Shown: one piece after another, positions 39,801-50,727 of the stretch
Numbering within the stretch: position 1 is the first letter of the stretch
How the letters are laid out: each line of letters starts with the position of its first letter
Assembly (NCBI GenBank): GCA_900239685.1
Contig: OENT01000472.1
Coordinates: 46,559 to 110,558, forward strand
Source of the DNA: Rotaria macrura
Taxonomy: Eukaryota > Rotifera > Eurotatoria > Philodinida > Philodinidae
DNA: 64,000 nt
Reading direction: 5' to 3'
The notes under the pieces: model-generated
Seen by the model: only the letters and a program-made list of their open reading frames with translations
What the model was told of the DNA's origin: nothing
Databases searched by the model: none
Made by a program: the position numbers and the translations under genes

Positions 39801-40430
39801 CATAGATTCTAATTTTGTCTGTAGATATAACAATCATCTTGTTTTTCTTTTTGATGATCTAGTCGAGAGTTTATTGAACATGCATCGTTATATATTTCAG
39901 GCGTTTATGATCATCATGGATTGTCACATCCATTTTCATCATCAAGTGTTACTGGAAATAATTCAGGGCCACAACATCGAACACATGAAGGTTATTTAAG
40001 AAAACGAGGCCATTTATTAAAGCAATGGAAAGAACGATGGTTTGTACTGGATTCAGTCAGACATGAAGTAAGCCATTGATGAATGTCTATAATAGATTTT
40101 ATCTTTAACTATTAATTGTTACTTGTTTATTTTTCTAGCTTCGATATTACGATAGTAGTGATGATCAAACAGCAAAAGGTGTTATTCTCTTGGCGGATGC
40201 TGTTGAAATTCTTCCTTATAATGGTCCGTTTCCTAATGCATTGAGACGTTTTGATAGCCGTGCTGCTTTTGAAGTAACAAAAAACATCGAAACTCAATAG
40301 AACTTTCTTTTAAACAACTTTCTCTATTTAGTTACATACAAATCGTCGCATTTATAATTTTATTGCTGCAACACCTCAAGAGGCTCAAACATGGACTGAA
40401 AAAATCAAGTCTTGTCTTCTCGATTCTTAG
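17841..40430 (+). CDS. SBF: SBF/MTMR5-MTMR13-like DENN-GRAM-pseudomyotubularin-C1-PH protein
   Basis: Exons: 17841-18257, 18892-18997, 19063-19179, 19246-19378, 19439-19547, 19608-19721, 21182-21421, 21491-21733, 21805-21959, 23016-23178, 23244-23396, 23448-23516, 24683-24913, 24969-25300, 26790-26974, 27692-27958, 28089-28228, 28300-28466, 29452-29834, 29891-30275, 31584-31664, 31733-31848, 31915-32142, 32240-32353, 32520-32737, 34377-34607, 34685-34972, 35831-36008, 36065-36390, 36452-36541, 38303-38498, 38573-38734, 38818-38847, 39901-40067, 40139-40273, 40332-40430. All are GT-AG, and the frame stays open for 2255 residues. The start [14 protein letters not shown] matches animal SBF1/2. 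Domains: DENN about 1-420 (Rab exchange module), SBF2-type region about 540-760, GRAM about 940-1100, myotubularin-like about 1330-1990, C1 zinc finger 2034-2083, PH about 2149-2252. The phosphatase loop reads [10 protein letters not shown], so the catalytic Cys is Val (about 1725) and the Arg is Thr (about 1731): a pseudophosphatase, as known for this family. Family members bind phosphoinositides and active MTMR2-type partners on endosomes. Human SBF1/2 are about 1850-1890 residues; the extra length is low-complexity Ser/Thr/Asn linkers and the C1 insertion. Confidence 0.95.
18840..18874. repeat. (TAA)n microsatellite in SBF intron 1
   Basis: Roughly twelve TAA units directly before the polypyrimidine tract of the exon 2 acceptor (exon starts at 18892). 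Length variation here would change the distance between branch point and acceptor. Confidence 0.9.
19722..21181 (+). other. SBF intron 6 (1.46 kb)
   Basis: AT-rich GT-AG intron with no ORF or element I can recognise. It is one of twelve SBF introns longer than about 600 bp, whereas the others are around 50-130 bp. Confidence 0.7.
21960..23015 (+). other. SBF intron 9 (1.06 kb)
   Basis: AT-rich. The short minus-strand ORFs at 21938-22129, 22187-22378 and 22648-22851 show no family features. Nothing else seen. Confidence 0.65.
23517..24682 (+). other. SBF intron 12 (1.17 kb)
   Basis: AT-rich intron without a recognisable gene, repeat or element. Confidence 0.65.
25301..26789 (+). other. SBF intron 14 (1.49 kb)
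   Basis: The donor is TTCAA|GTTAGTTA and the acceptor TTTAATTTAG|TG; the phase-2 junction is satisfied. Minus-strand ORFs at 25597-25833 and 26113-26301 show no recognisable motif. Confidence 0.65.
27029..27624. mobile_element. 596-bp foldback palindrome in SBF intron 15
   Basis: The left arm starts AATTATTCGGACA and the right arm ends TGTCTAAATAATT. From there to the middle near 27326 the two halves are diverged inverted copies of each other. They share, for example, GGTGATT.TAGTA.AG, GACAATCTGACT, CACATATAACCTTGTTTAG, CTCTACAAAATGAGAC and GGTT.AG.TACAG. There is almost no unpaired spacer. The two apparent ORFs (plus 27090-27332, minus 27263-27568) begin alike ([13 protein letters not shown] / [13 protein letters not shown]) only because the arms are repeats. 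No coding function is supported. I see no clear target duplication, so superfamily is open. In a transcript it would fold into a long imperfect hairpin between exons 15 and 16. Confidence 0.85.
28467..29451 (+). other. SBF intron 18 (0.99 kb)
   Basis: AT-rich, no recognisable feature beyond splice sites (ACTCAA|GTAAAAAT to TTTACTTTCAG). Confidence 0.65.
30276..31583 (+). other. SBF intron 20 (1.31 kb)
   Basis: Contains a denser, less AT-biased stretch at about 30930-31400 that holds three heat-shock-element-like clusters (30967-31234) and a short direct repeat TCAGTGAC (31002 and 31238). No ORF of note. Confidence 0.65.
30967..31234. promoter_or_regulatory. Cluster of heat-shock-element-like sites
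   Basis: Three arrays follow the alternating TTC..GAA pattern in a 5-bp register. At 30967: TTC, GAA, one mismatched unit, GAA, TTC. At 31017: TTC, GAA, TTC, then GAT. At 31227: TTC, GAA, then a mismatch. The second is a full three-unit element of the kind bound by an HSF trimer. They lie inside an SBF intron. Binding and function are inference, and TTC/GAA runs are not rare in AT-rich DNA. Confidence 0.4.
32738..34376 (+). other. SBF intron 25 (1.64 kb)
   Basis: An ORF at 33596-33880 (94 codons, plus) and overlapping shadows lie here without known motifs. Otherwise AT-rich with nothing recognised. Confidence 0.6.
34973..35830 (+). other. SBF intron 27 (0.86 kb)
   Basis: Contains a 66-codon plus frame at 35396 that depends on a GTG start; no support as a gene. 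Nothing else seen. Confidence 0.6.
36542..38302 (+). other. SBF intron 30 (1.76 kb)
   Basis: The longest SBF intron. It has a C-rich run at about 37124-37148 and is otherwise AT-rich. It separates the end of the myotubularin-like region from the C1/PH-coding exons. Confidence 0.65.
38848..39900 (+). other. SBF intron 33 (1.05 kb)
   Basis: It follows a very short 30-base exon (38818-38847). Within it, a 20-base segment at 38941-38960 is bounded by AATAG and GTAAGT like a cassette exon, but including it would put the PH domain out of frame. I treat it as chance. Confidence 0.55.
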
Positions 40431-43400
40431 ATAAACGTTTCTTCAAATAGAATCTCACCAGTATTATTGTTATATGTTGTTTTTTTTTGTGTGCAATATT
40501 TGCTAACGCTTTCTCATATCTCTATGCATGAAATGAAAATTTCATACCTATTTTTGTTGCTCACTTGGTCTTATGTGTCTATTAGTTTAGAATTATCATC
40601 ATATTAATTCATGAGAAACAAGAAAGATACAGAAGCAATTTTATGTACATACATATATATGTTTGTGTGAGTGTGTGATTTTTTGATTCTGTCGAAAGAA
40701 TGTCATTATTTATAAGAGTGTTAGTGTGTGTGTGTGTGTTAAAAAACAAAAGAAAAATCTTTCATCTATTATGAACCTACACGAATTTGAAGTGAACGAT
40801 GCAAAATACTCTATTGCCAACTTCGTCAATCAAATGTATTGTTTTCATACAAGATTCGAAAAAAGTTCACATTTCTATTCAAGAGAATATTATGAGAAAT
40901 TTCGAGTCTAACACGAACAGATCAAGTCAATCGATTACTAAGATGATTCATTGAAATACCGATAACTTCCTTGTAGAGATATTGACAAGTATTATTTACA
41001 CAACAACAAGTCATTTTTTTCAAGAACGAGAAAAAATAGACGCTACTATAAGTATAAAAAGAGGCTATTTCGCGTATCTACATTGCCCCTGCATTTTGTT
41101 TTCTAAAAGAACTTCAACTAGAGTAGTTTCTTTGTTTTCACGGTGGATCCTAACATTTGTCTTATTATCTTCTCAATTCTTTTTCACCTCGAATGGAACA
41201 ATTCTGAAGAGAGCTACATTGAAACGACATGTTTGTTTTTCAATAGGTCTTCTTGCTCATATACACGCATCGGAGTTGGATCCTGTCAATCAGTTCTTGT
41301 TGATAGCAAAAGAAAAAAAACTTCATAATGAAGATATTCGACATTTCCTACAGACATCAAGCCAACAGCTCTATAGTGACGTGCAATACAAATAAACAGA
41401 TATCCATTGAATTGTATTTGAAAACTTTAGTCCATTGAAACATTCGTTCGACATTGCTGACTACCATCTATCACTATTCTGTACTCTGAACATTTTCAAT
41501 TATGAAAATGTGGAATTTCACATAAGGTCTAGATTAAGAACTGTAAAAAGTGAGCCCTTGATTAACTTCGTGTTGGATGAGTCTAAGTTTGAGCTTTCGA
41601 AATGAAACTTCTGATCGAGACTGTAGATTTGAAGCTGTATGATTATTTTCTTTTAATGCCTCCCCAAATTGTGGCGGGAGTCAGAACTAGACATGCTACT
41701 ATGATTGATTAAATGGGATTGTTATTCGCTGGAGTGTTATTAACACTCCTCTAGGATTTATTAGAATTATCATATCGTATGTTATTCTTTATCTAATAGT
41801 TTTCTCAAGTGCTATACTCATCATCTAGTGAACCAATAAGAAGATCCACAGCTTTTCATGTAAGATGATCGTCTTCTATGTTGATTCGCATCGTCGACCA
41901 CAAGAGCTAAAGTTCATCATCAACAGGGAAGAATATGACTGCCAAAATCAACTTCTGACTGGCATAGATAACACATCAAAGTCAATACGTTGACTGTAAA
42001 TTAAGAAACTGATGAAGATAGCATGCAAATAGAATTGAAAAAAAATGAAACTCAACTACACCAGGAACCTACACTTGATATTGTTGTACTTCATCAATAG
42101 ACAATTGAAATATTCATGAAAATGAGGAACATCCAGCAACTCAAAGAGTTTAATCACAAGACATCATCTAAGTCCACGGTAATAATATATACCCTCGTCA
42201 GATCAGACGCCACCATAAGAATGATCAACAAAAACCCGTCTAATCATTATTTGCTTTCAATATAGATTCGACCATGATAATTAGTTTACGTACATTTGAT
42301 TATCATTAGAGTTTCATCAGTGCTTATTATCACATCGGTTTTTTGCCTTGGAGTTTGAATTGTTTTCCTCTGAATTTTATCGACCAGACAAATAGATAGA
42401 AACATAAATTTTCAGAAAAGTTTGGAAAATCATAGTTATGCAAGCTTATATATGAAAAAATCAAACAATCATGTTCACCGAGTTTTTTTAAACAAAGCAC
42501 TAATTAAACTCAGAAATTCTGAAAGACATAGATTTCAGGATATTAGTATATATGTGTGAGCTGAATATTGTCAGTGTTAATGTGAAATAAATGTAAATAC
42601 TTGATAGTGTACGTGTTCATATAGTCATTAAGAAAACTTGAATTTGTTTACATTTCTAGATGCGAAAGTAGTAAATGAGATGCGTATAAGCATCGATCTT
42701 TGTTTCCACTCAAATGTTACGATGATGGAGTGTATGTCGTGTTCTCTTGATTGTCTCAGAGAATCTAAACTATAAATATTTGATTTGATTTGTAACTACA
42801 ATAAAACAAAGTTCCGATCAGATGATTGTATCGAAGTATACTGCGTCTGACGAATCAGTCATTGATTATTCAGTATCTAGGATTGAACACATGAGAAAAT
42901 ATCGATTCTTTTCGATTTGTCAGCATCTACATTTGAATTTGATCTGATTTGCGTCAGTTAAATCAAACGGAATAGCTCCATATTTCTATTCAATCTCAGT
43001 ACTGATCGAACTGCAGAACGCATTCATGTCGGGCATGCTGAAATAAGCAATTGAAAAACAAATATTTATTCACTCTTAAATATTTTTTACTGTTTGAATC
43101 AACAAGAAGAATTTGCATTGACTTTTACGCCTCAGTGTTTTTTTTTGATAGTCGAAGAAAAAAAATTCAATGTACACAAAACATGCGACAAGCTCATTCA
43201 TATTGTTTCTTTTTGCTAACATTGCGTTAGCAACGTTAACATCTAACTGAGGAAATCATAAAAATAAATCATTGGCTTAACATTGAGTCAGAATCAGATA
43301 GATGAAAGATTTTGATTTTTCACCAATTTTTATAGTTTCTAACACAATGAGAAACCATTTAAACCCTTTTCGAAATATTGTCCTATCTTGGCTGGAATCG

Positions 43401-43765
43401 TCTTTACTTTACAAGTGTTGATCTATTATGTGGTTTGTAATGAATATTGTATGATGAGGAGTTCGGTTCGTAGTAGATTCTCATATATATCTCTATGAAA
43501 CTTGACATGAAGCCTTGCCTAGCAACGCAAAGGAGATCGATTATCACTTATTTTCTACTGGATGCATTAGTTCCACTGTATATTCATGAACTCAAGTTGT
43601 CTAAACTAAAGAAGGCAACTCGTTCAAGTATGAATCAAAGAAAAATGTAAGTTTTCAAATAAGCTTTCTTTCAATAAAATCAGTCGATACACGAAGTTGC
43701 TCTATAGAGATTCCATTGATCGATTAAAAACTCATGTTATTCTTTTTAGAAGATCATTGCTAGAT
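40431..43765. other. Intergenic, SBF 3' flank to WWE-ART
   Basis: A (GT)n tract lies at 40724-40739. A perfect 9-bp-stem hairpin with one-base loop is at 41731-41749 (GGAGTGTTA inverted). The ORF at 40982-41395 (137 codons) needs a TTG start and has no family features. The rest is AT-rich. A pyrimidine tract ending TTTTTAG at about 43749, just before the next start codon, could be a 5' untranslated intron acceptor. Confidence 0.55.
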
Positions 43766-44836
43766 ATGACTGAATCAAAACGATCGCCAACTCGAGTACG
43801 ATGGTTTTGGAAATCAAATTCGGACCCGTTTTCCAAGACTGAACCAACTGAATGGACCCAATATTCAGATATTGAAAACGCTATAATCGAAGAATCATAT
43901 GTGACTAAGACGAATTCGCTTGTTATGCTTGATAATTATTACATTAATCTTGAAGAACATTTACAAATTAGCAACGATAATAAAGCCAATCAACGTCCAA
44001 TAAAACGCGTTGAAATGAAAAATGAAGAACAAACATTAAGAGAAGCACGTTTCATGCAAGATCCTATCGCATCACAAAAGTCCTTTCATGAATTAGTTGG
44101 ATTAAGAAAAATATTTATTGAACATGCTATAAAATCGATGAATCTTAAATCGATTCTCGATTGGGAAAGACAGAGACAGGATATTGTCCAAAAAATGATG
44201 TCAGGCATTTTATTCGAAGGTAAATTGGCTGGTAAACATAGCGAAGCGAAATGGTTAGTGGAAAAATTAGCTGAAGTGAAAGACAAATCAAAGAGAGAAA
44301 TCGGTCAACGCTGTGTGTATTTGTATTCGCTTGAATCATTCCTATATAAAGTTCTCAATCATACGATGCGTCTCATTGGCGATCGAAATCATGAACAGAT
44401 TTGGATGAATAAAATCGATACGTTGGGTCCTTTTGCATTCGTTCTCGACTATTACATCTCATATGAAGATCTCAATGAGCGAACCAATACCACAGTGTAT
44501 CGTGGTGCGCAATTGAGTGACCAAACTATTGCCGAATATCAACGTGTATCTCAAAGTTCTGATTCAAGACGATCGTTTCAAGCATTTACATCGTGCAGTC
44601 GTAATCGAAGTAAAGCTGAACAATTTGGTAATGCTCTATTCATCTTTCGTGCTGAAAATCGGCAATCGTATCGTACTTTGAACCGAGATATCAGTTCGCT
44701 ATCCGCCTATCCCGATGAAGAAGAAGTACTGATTCGTCCGGGAAGATCGTTCAAAATCGATTCGGTGGAGTTTGAAAGAAAAAAAAGGAAACATATAATC
44801 TACTTGACAGAGATATCTACTGGTGACAGCAATTGA
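43766..44836 (+). CDS. WWE domain plus arginine-type mono-ADP-ribosyltransferase
   Basis: Single exon; I take the first ATG (MTESKRSPTR), giving 356 residues. Residues 10-84 resemble a WWE domain: VRWFWKSN, EWTQYSDIENAIIEESY, VMLDNYYINL, then RPIKRVE. WWE domains bind (iso-)ADP-ribose. Residues about 180-350 form an R-S-E class ADP-ribosyltransferase: VYRGAQLS supplies Arg246, FTSCS the serine motif near 274-278, and PDEEEVLIRPG the E-x-E (318/320) of arginine-specific enzymes. There is no signal peptide, so an intracellular enzyme is likely. Pairing a reader of ADP-ribose with a writer suggests feedback or targeting to modified sites; that is inference. Such ART genes are numerous in bdelloid genomes. 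Confidence 0.85.
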   Translation: MTESKRSPTRVRWFWKSNSDPFSKTEPTEWTQYSDIENAIIEESYVTKTNSLVMLDNYYINLEEHLQISNDNKANQRPIKRVEMKNEEQTLREARFMQDPIASQKSFHELVGLRKIFIEHAIKSMNLKSILDWERQRQDIVQKMMSGILFEGKLAGKHSEAKWLVEKLAEVKDKSKREIGQRCVYLYSLESFLYKVLNHTMRLIGDRNHEQIWMNKIDTLGPFAFVLDYYISYEDLNERTNTTVYRGAQLSDQTIAEYQRVSQSSDSRRSFQAFTSCSRNRSKAEQFGNALFIFRAENRQSYRTLNRDISSLSAYPDEEEVLIRPGRSFKIDSVEFERKKRKHIIYLTEISTGDSN

Positions 44837-47570
44837 AAACTATCATTGATAACCTATTTGAAGTATGAGACGACCATAAAGGAAAAGAAAACTTTACGTA
44901 TAGAAGTTAAATTTCATAAATAATCTTCATCATCCTGCCGACCTTTCGACACCGTTAGATGCATTTGTTGAATAGTGAAAAAAATTGTGAATAGTCTGCA
45001 GCGATTTTGTCGAAATCAGATAACATGAAAATCACCGAAGATGTAACGATGAATCATTTCATCTTGGTGGTTGTGAATATGAATATGATTTTAGCGAAGC
45101 TTCAATCTTCAGACTCCATACCCAACCACTTGAATGAAATTCTTATACGAATTTGTTCCCTTTGCTCTATAATAATATGATGCTAGTCGTTTAATAACAC
45201 GGCAGAAATATCGATGATCGTATGACTGAAAAATGACTTATCTCATCATGCAGATCGATAGTCAGTTGAAATGATTCCAGTTCAAGGATTTATTAGATAT
45301 ATGTAAATTCTTTTACACACACACACATACTAAAAAGTCGATCACTAGTGGTATCTGCTTCTGTTACAGGCATATTTACATTCATGACTACTAATGAGTT
45401 TTCAGATGCATGGCCTCAGTAAGATCTATCACACCACAAAAATGCGTTTAAGATAAATTACAAGAGGTATTCATTCAAACAAAACAAAGTCCGATCACTT
45501 TTATACCAAAATCAATAAAAGCGATAACACTAAACCAGATGAAAACTGTCGAAAAAAATTCGAATTAAAAGTAATAATAGTAACAGCCAGAGTTCGTCTC
45601 TCCATGAGATTCTTTCTTCCTTTCTTGTGTAAAATGTTTACTGATGAAAATATGCTGACTGAGACTCGCACAATAACTTGATTTGCATCAACGAGTTTAA
45701 GACGTACAAAACAATTAGTTAACTACTAATCCCAAAACAATCACACTGCTTTGTACAAATGTACAATCAGTTTGAGTATTACTTTTATCTGCTTTGGAAG
45801 TAAGTAGAAAAAAATTGACTGGACAAATAAATATTTAATGATCGAATAAAAGATTTTATCTTTGATATTATTGCTTCTTTTCAATGATTATATTTCTTGT
45901 TATACAAGGCTTCTTATGTTTCAAACAAATTTCAATTATTTACGCAATATTGTATCTTATTTTGTAATATAGTATAGACAGGGATATCATAATACAACAA
46001 GAAAAATTTCTGGTAACAACAAGAAAGCTAATAGATAAAATTGACTTGTTAAATATGGCGAAGTTTCTTATCAGTTCCAAATTCGTATGTACAAGCTCAC
46101 TGGATTGATTTTGCTATTATGTAATAAGTGATGTTCATCTAAAATGAACTATTGATACAAAGATCAGAAATGAGAAAAAACACTATCGATCCTTACTGGT
46201 AATGATACTTAAACGAATAGTTTTCTTTTCTAATTTTTTATCGATGAATCGATATAGTAGATTTAAAATGGGAATTTTCCATTCGAGAGCCATGAAGTAA
46301 CAAATGAACATTAGATAAAAAAAATGATACCTATATATAAGATAGTTGTTGTAGTTTTATCTTTTTAGCATCAATTAAAACCTTTAGAAAGATAAGGGGG
46401 CATGAACATAATTATGGGCATATCCAAGTCAATCAAAACGATGTCGTTTACGATCAGAAAACAGCTCATAAATACTGTCAAAGCGTATTATTCCAGGCAA
46501 TATCCCGTCTCATTGTAGTTAATATTTAACCGTATTCTCTGGTGCTGAAATACGGACAGTATTTTATGCGTATCGCAAACGTACTGTATGTTGATCGATT
46601 ACGATGCGTTACACGGTGCCCTTTAAAGGCCACTTTTCACCATGATACATTATGGGAAATATGGCATTACCCAGGTCCAATGTAACAAACGCTGAGTACC
46701 CGTGGGAAACGTTTCGAGATCAACATGTGACTTTCACAAGAAGCGCCATTTTAATGCTGAGGGATAAGGCTGCATACTGCCACCCATCACGTTTTTCTAT
46801 AGGTTAAGATGAATCTGATGTAGTGATGCTTACCTGGTTTTTTTGTAAAGATAAGTTATGACATACCCCCTTGAGGGGAACTCTAATGCATCGCAAAGTT
46901 CCATTACTTCAAATTCCAGTTGGAGTGAAGAAATTCTATCGAAAGATAACAGTAACATAGCATCAAAAGTAGGGCACGATCAGCTTTCAATCCTTGCATA
47001 TTCCTTCACAATTAAACCAAGTATCAAACGAAATTTGTCAACACAACACAGAATGATTAGAGTCCAGAAACGTGACGAATATGTCCCTTTTACGTAGCAG
47101 TTTGAAGAAGCGCCCTAAGAACCCCTCATACATTATATTATCAAGAATTATTTTCATTCTAACTTTGATGAAACAGATAAGAAACTTGAATTACTAGATG
47201 ATTGAAAATGAAAATTGTTACTGATAGAAGTGCACACCGTACATGCTCTTCAAATATTAAAATTAATTTTTTCATTGTTCCATAATAGTAGAGGACATCC
47301 AGTCGTCGAAGTGTTGAAGGTTATAAATTGAGTTTTTTTCTTCAAATCAATATTCAATTAAATTATTCTTTCATTGAACGCGGAGGAAAAATCAGGTGTC
47401 CCTTCTTTTCAACGTTTCGATATTCTCTGTATAACGTAGCTAACAAGTAATCATTCTCGAACACTTTTATTTTAGCACGAAAAATACTTTTAAGATACAA
47501 ATCAACTAAAAAATGATTGCCTCTTGAAGTTATCTTATTTAATAATTCTGTTTGCACTCTGAATAGTATT
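44837..47570. other. Intergenic between WWE-ART and the unknown gene
   Basis: Contains the MITE-like element at 46394-46872 and a CA tract near 45317. No supported gene. The minus ORF at 47363-47557 begins with GTG, directly downstream of the unknown gene, and has no family features. Confidence 0.55.
46394..46872. mobile_element. MITE-like element with AAGGGGGYATG ends
   Basis: A more GC-rich 479-bp block starting AAGGGGGCATGAACATAA and ending with the inverse of AAGGGGGTATGTCATAAC. The two ends match at about 18 of 22 positions with one gap. It has no coding capacity. I could not find a flanking target duplication, so superfamily and exact ends are uncertain. Confidence 0.5.
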
Positions 47571-49644
47571 TCAGTCGTAATTCACTTTAAATCTTGGACC
47601 AAAAAGATTCTCATAAGCTGTTGGTATTTCGTTTAATTGCGTGATCCATACGCATATGAAAGGTACTTCACTTCGACTTTTAGCTCCAAATTGATAGTAG
47701 TCACATTGACGTATTTCGTCAGGTGTTTGAGTCATGACAAAGAGACGATCGAGATTATCACGTCCTGATTCTTTGACATCGGCTTTTCCGAACACCGTAT
47801 CGAATAGATCGGGATGTAATTGAGCGCACACGTTTTTTAGTTCTTCCACACATTTCTCAATAGGATTATCTTCCATAATGATGGTTACCAATCGATTGAC
47901 ATTATTCGGAACACTGTACTGACGGTGATCATTAATAGATCCGTCAGGATTGAAAGTAAGTCCGAAGAAAGCACTTTGAAGAGCAACTCTAATACGTTGT
48001 ACAGTAAGAGCAGTATTGAAATCAACTACTATTTCATTCATGCGATAGAAAGTCTTTAAATTGCCTAGAATTGAAAACAAAATCACCATTCATTGACGAG
48101 CATAAACTTTATCTGTCATTCCCATTGAAATGTGATGATTGATGGATATAGAATCTGAATTTCATTACGATAAAGGAAATCACTGAAGAACATGAATGCT
48201 ACTCATATGTATCGATAGGGGAATCCTTCCGAAGGTGTTGTATGATGAACTGGGACCCCGGAAATTGCGCACGTCGAAAGTTGCGCACGGAAAGATGCTA
48301 ACGAAATATTAAACTTTAATGTCGTGGTAGAAAATAGTCAAACCAACAAAAGATACAGGGAAATATTCGAACATTTCTAATCGAAATTGAATATGAATTA
48401 TGGTGAGAGATGTATAATAGGTAGAGATAATTATCCTGTCAAATGACTAACGAATTTTGATCAATCAATAACTGATCCACTTGATACTTTGACGCAATTA
48501 AGTTAAGCTAATTTTTAGAACGAAAATGTTATCTATAAAAGAACAGAGAAGACTACAAACTATAAGAACTGATTGTTCTGTACATTATTCAGTCGTGTCT
48601 ACTGTTGTTCAATTCACTACTACTGGGACCACATTCACCCTATGTTTGAATTTATGATTTAAAACAATAAAATAAAGTCAATAATATTTTTTTCTTTTTG
48701 TTCGTTATATATATTTGATAACGTTTAATACTTCGTGCGCAACTTTCGTCGTGAGCAATTTTCGTAGATCCCGATGAACTCTACAAAGCTGCTGCTCATG
48801 ATACTAATGCTCAAATGATCTGTACCTTAATCTCATCAAATAATTCTAAGAACATGAGCTAAATTTCCAACTCATATAAAATCGTAATTGTTTGATTGAA
48901 ATTAATAAGTTTTGTTTCAAACAAGAACTTCATCATGTATTAGGATACTTTTTCATGTAACGATGATGATTACTTTCAAGTTTATGCGACTTGAAACATA
49001 ATCGATATACGAAACTTAATGAATTGTGTACATCTGTTTTTAGATTTGTCAATTATCGTAACAAAGACAAATAAACTGTACTCTTAGAATGTTAATCGAA
49101 GATTTTTTAGGAATAACGAACGTTAGATCTTAACAGATATTTTCATCTCACAAAAATTTACATGCAGAAAAATGTAAAGAAACGAATAGGAATTAACAGA
49201 TGGTTAATTTAATATTGATTGTTTCTACTTATAGTTGTTGAATGTTACTCTTTTTGAAAAAGTACAAAAATCATTCAATAGAAGTTTAAACGTAAGACTA
49301 CATTCAATTTAGTAAATGAATCTTTTTTCTTTTTTTACTATGTATAATATGACAGATGATATGCCATTTATTCCAAGCAACGAATACATCATTTACTTAC
49401 CAACTTCATCCATTATAATTGGCCACTGTTTCAAGTTTTCTAATTTTCCCATCTCCTTCGGAATAACTTCTTTCAATTTGACTTGTTTGACAATTTTCGC
49501 CTGTGGCTGATCAACTGCGGCTGCTGCGGCCACATTCGTTTTCTTGACTTCATCGACTTTTTTTGATGAATTAGTAGGCTTGGTAGGTGGTGTTTTGGTT
49601 GATGAAGCACCACCTTTAGCAGGTGTCGATTTCTTTACAGGCAT
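47571..49644 (-). CDS. Two-exon protein of unknown function, 245 aa
   Basis: Exon 1 is 49401-49644 (ATG 49644) and exon 2 is 47571-48064. The donor GAAGTTG|GTAAGT and acceptor ATTCTAG|GC join in phase 1, rebuilding a glycine and leaving one open frame. I do not recognise the family. Residues 1-60 are low complexity and rich in Lys, Ser, Thr, Pro and Ala (MPVKKSTPAKGG, then an alanine run). Residues about 60-245 look globular: NLKQWPIIMDEVGNL, DFNTALTVQRIRVAL, NNVNRLVTIIMEDNPIEKC, CDYYQFGAKSRSEVPFICVW. There is no signal peptide or membrane segment. The basic, disordered N terminus would suit nucleic-acid or chromatin contact, but that is a guess. The 1.3 kb intron carries an hAT-like MITE. 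Confidence 0.7.
48252..48772. mobile_element. hAT-like MITE with 8-bp target duplication
   Basis: 521 bp bounded by GGGACCCCGGAAATTGCGCA on the left and, inverted, GGGATCTACGAAAATTGCTC on the right. Both ends continue into the shared GTTGCGCACG motif. The 8-mer GATGAACT flanks both sides directly (48244-48251 and 48773-48780). An 8-bp duplication with short inverted ends points to hAT or a related superfamily. There is no transposase inside. It lies within the intron of the unknown two-exon gene, so its arrival need not have harmed that gene. Confidence 0.88.
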
Positions 49645-50727
49645 TTCGTTTATTTTATTCAAATAGGAGTTAAATTTTCACAAAAATGTGTTACCTTTTA
49701 TATATTTTTATCAATTCAAACATTACTACGACGAAATACAGCTATTCTTTTCACGGAGAGTGCAATCAACAGTATTATTCATCTATTGTCAACAATAAAA
49801 AAATAACACAAAAGCAATTTCAAAGTGCGTCACATGTTGCCTGGTGATTGTAGCCTTGACATGAATGCATCGTGATTCATCGCAACTCTTTCAAGTTCGT
49901 GACGTCGATATACATCAGCAAATTCGTCAATTTTCATCTGTGTTTACATGCAAACGATTCTGTTGATGATTGAGAATGGAAATTTCAAAAATCTATCTGT
50001 GTAAAAAAGAAAATGAGTACAGACCAAAGATTACTTATCTACGTAACATGCACTGAGGATTAATCCAGAATAAATAAATCGCTATAGCATTTATTTTCAT
50101 TGGGTTTCATCTTCACATCAATTACTTAAAATTCACTCATTCAACATAGACTTGATTTGTCCTTCAAATAGATTTATATTACACTCATTAACAGACTATC
50201 GTTTTGTTTGTGCACTAGAAGTAACGTGTGAACATTTATGATTCACATGTTTTTCATCTCCAATAAAGAAATATGTTATGTTCTCTAGAAATTGTGCTAT
50301 TAACAATGCAATAAGAAAAAAGAAACCTTGTGTATTAACATTTTATCTTATTAATACCTTCGATAATGAGTCAACTCTAGTAGTATTCAGATTGAATGAG
50401 AAACAATCTCAAAATTAGAAGATGTCTGCGGATGGATGCTAGTTTAGATATTCATTCTACTCATGTGCATATCACAATAAAGATAATATAACCAATGAAA
50501 AATATCTGTTGTTGTTCTAAATGGATTTCTTCTAATCGAGCAGTGTTATCTGCATTCGAAAAATAAATAAAACGACAAACATCAATATGAACATACATTG
50601 ATAATCGAAAAGAATTCACACAAGTAATACGAAAAAAAAACAATATTCATTAAATCTTTGTTTGAATTATCTATTTTTAGAATATTTTGATGTAAAGAAA
50701 AATATAAATATTTCGAAAGAATGTTTC
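49645..50727. other. Intergenic, no recognised gene
   Basis: AT-rich spacing between two minus-strand genes, containing the 5' flank of the unknown gene and the 3' flank of the GST. Nothing else is seen. Confidence 0.6.

Noticed and set aside
40982-41395. 137-codon ORF downstream of SBF
   Set aside because: TTG start, no family motif, an overlapping frame of similar quality, and AT-rich composition.
47363-47557. 64-codon minus ORF directly after the unknown gene
   Set aside because: Needs a GTG start, and the 13-base gap after the previous stop offers no intron to join it to the gene.
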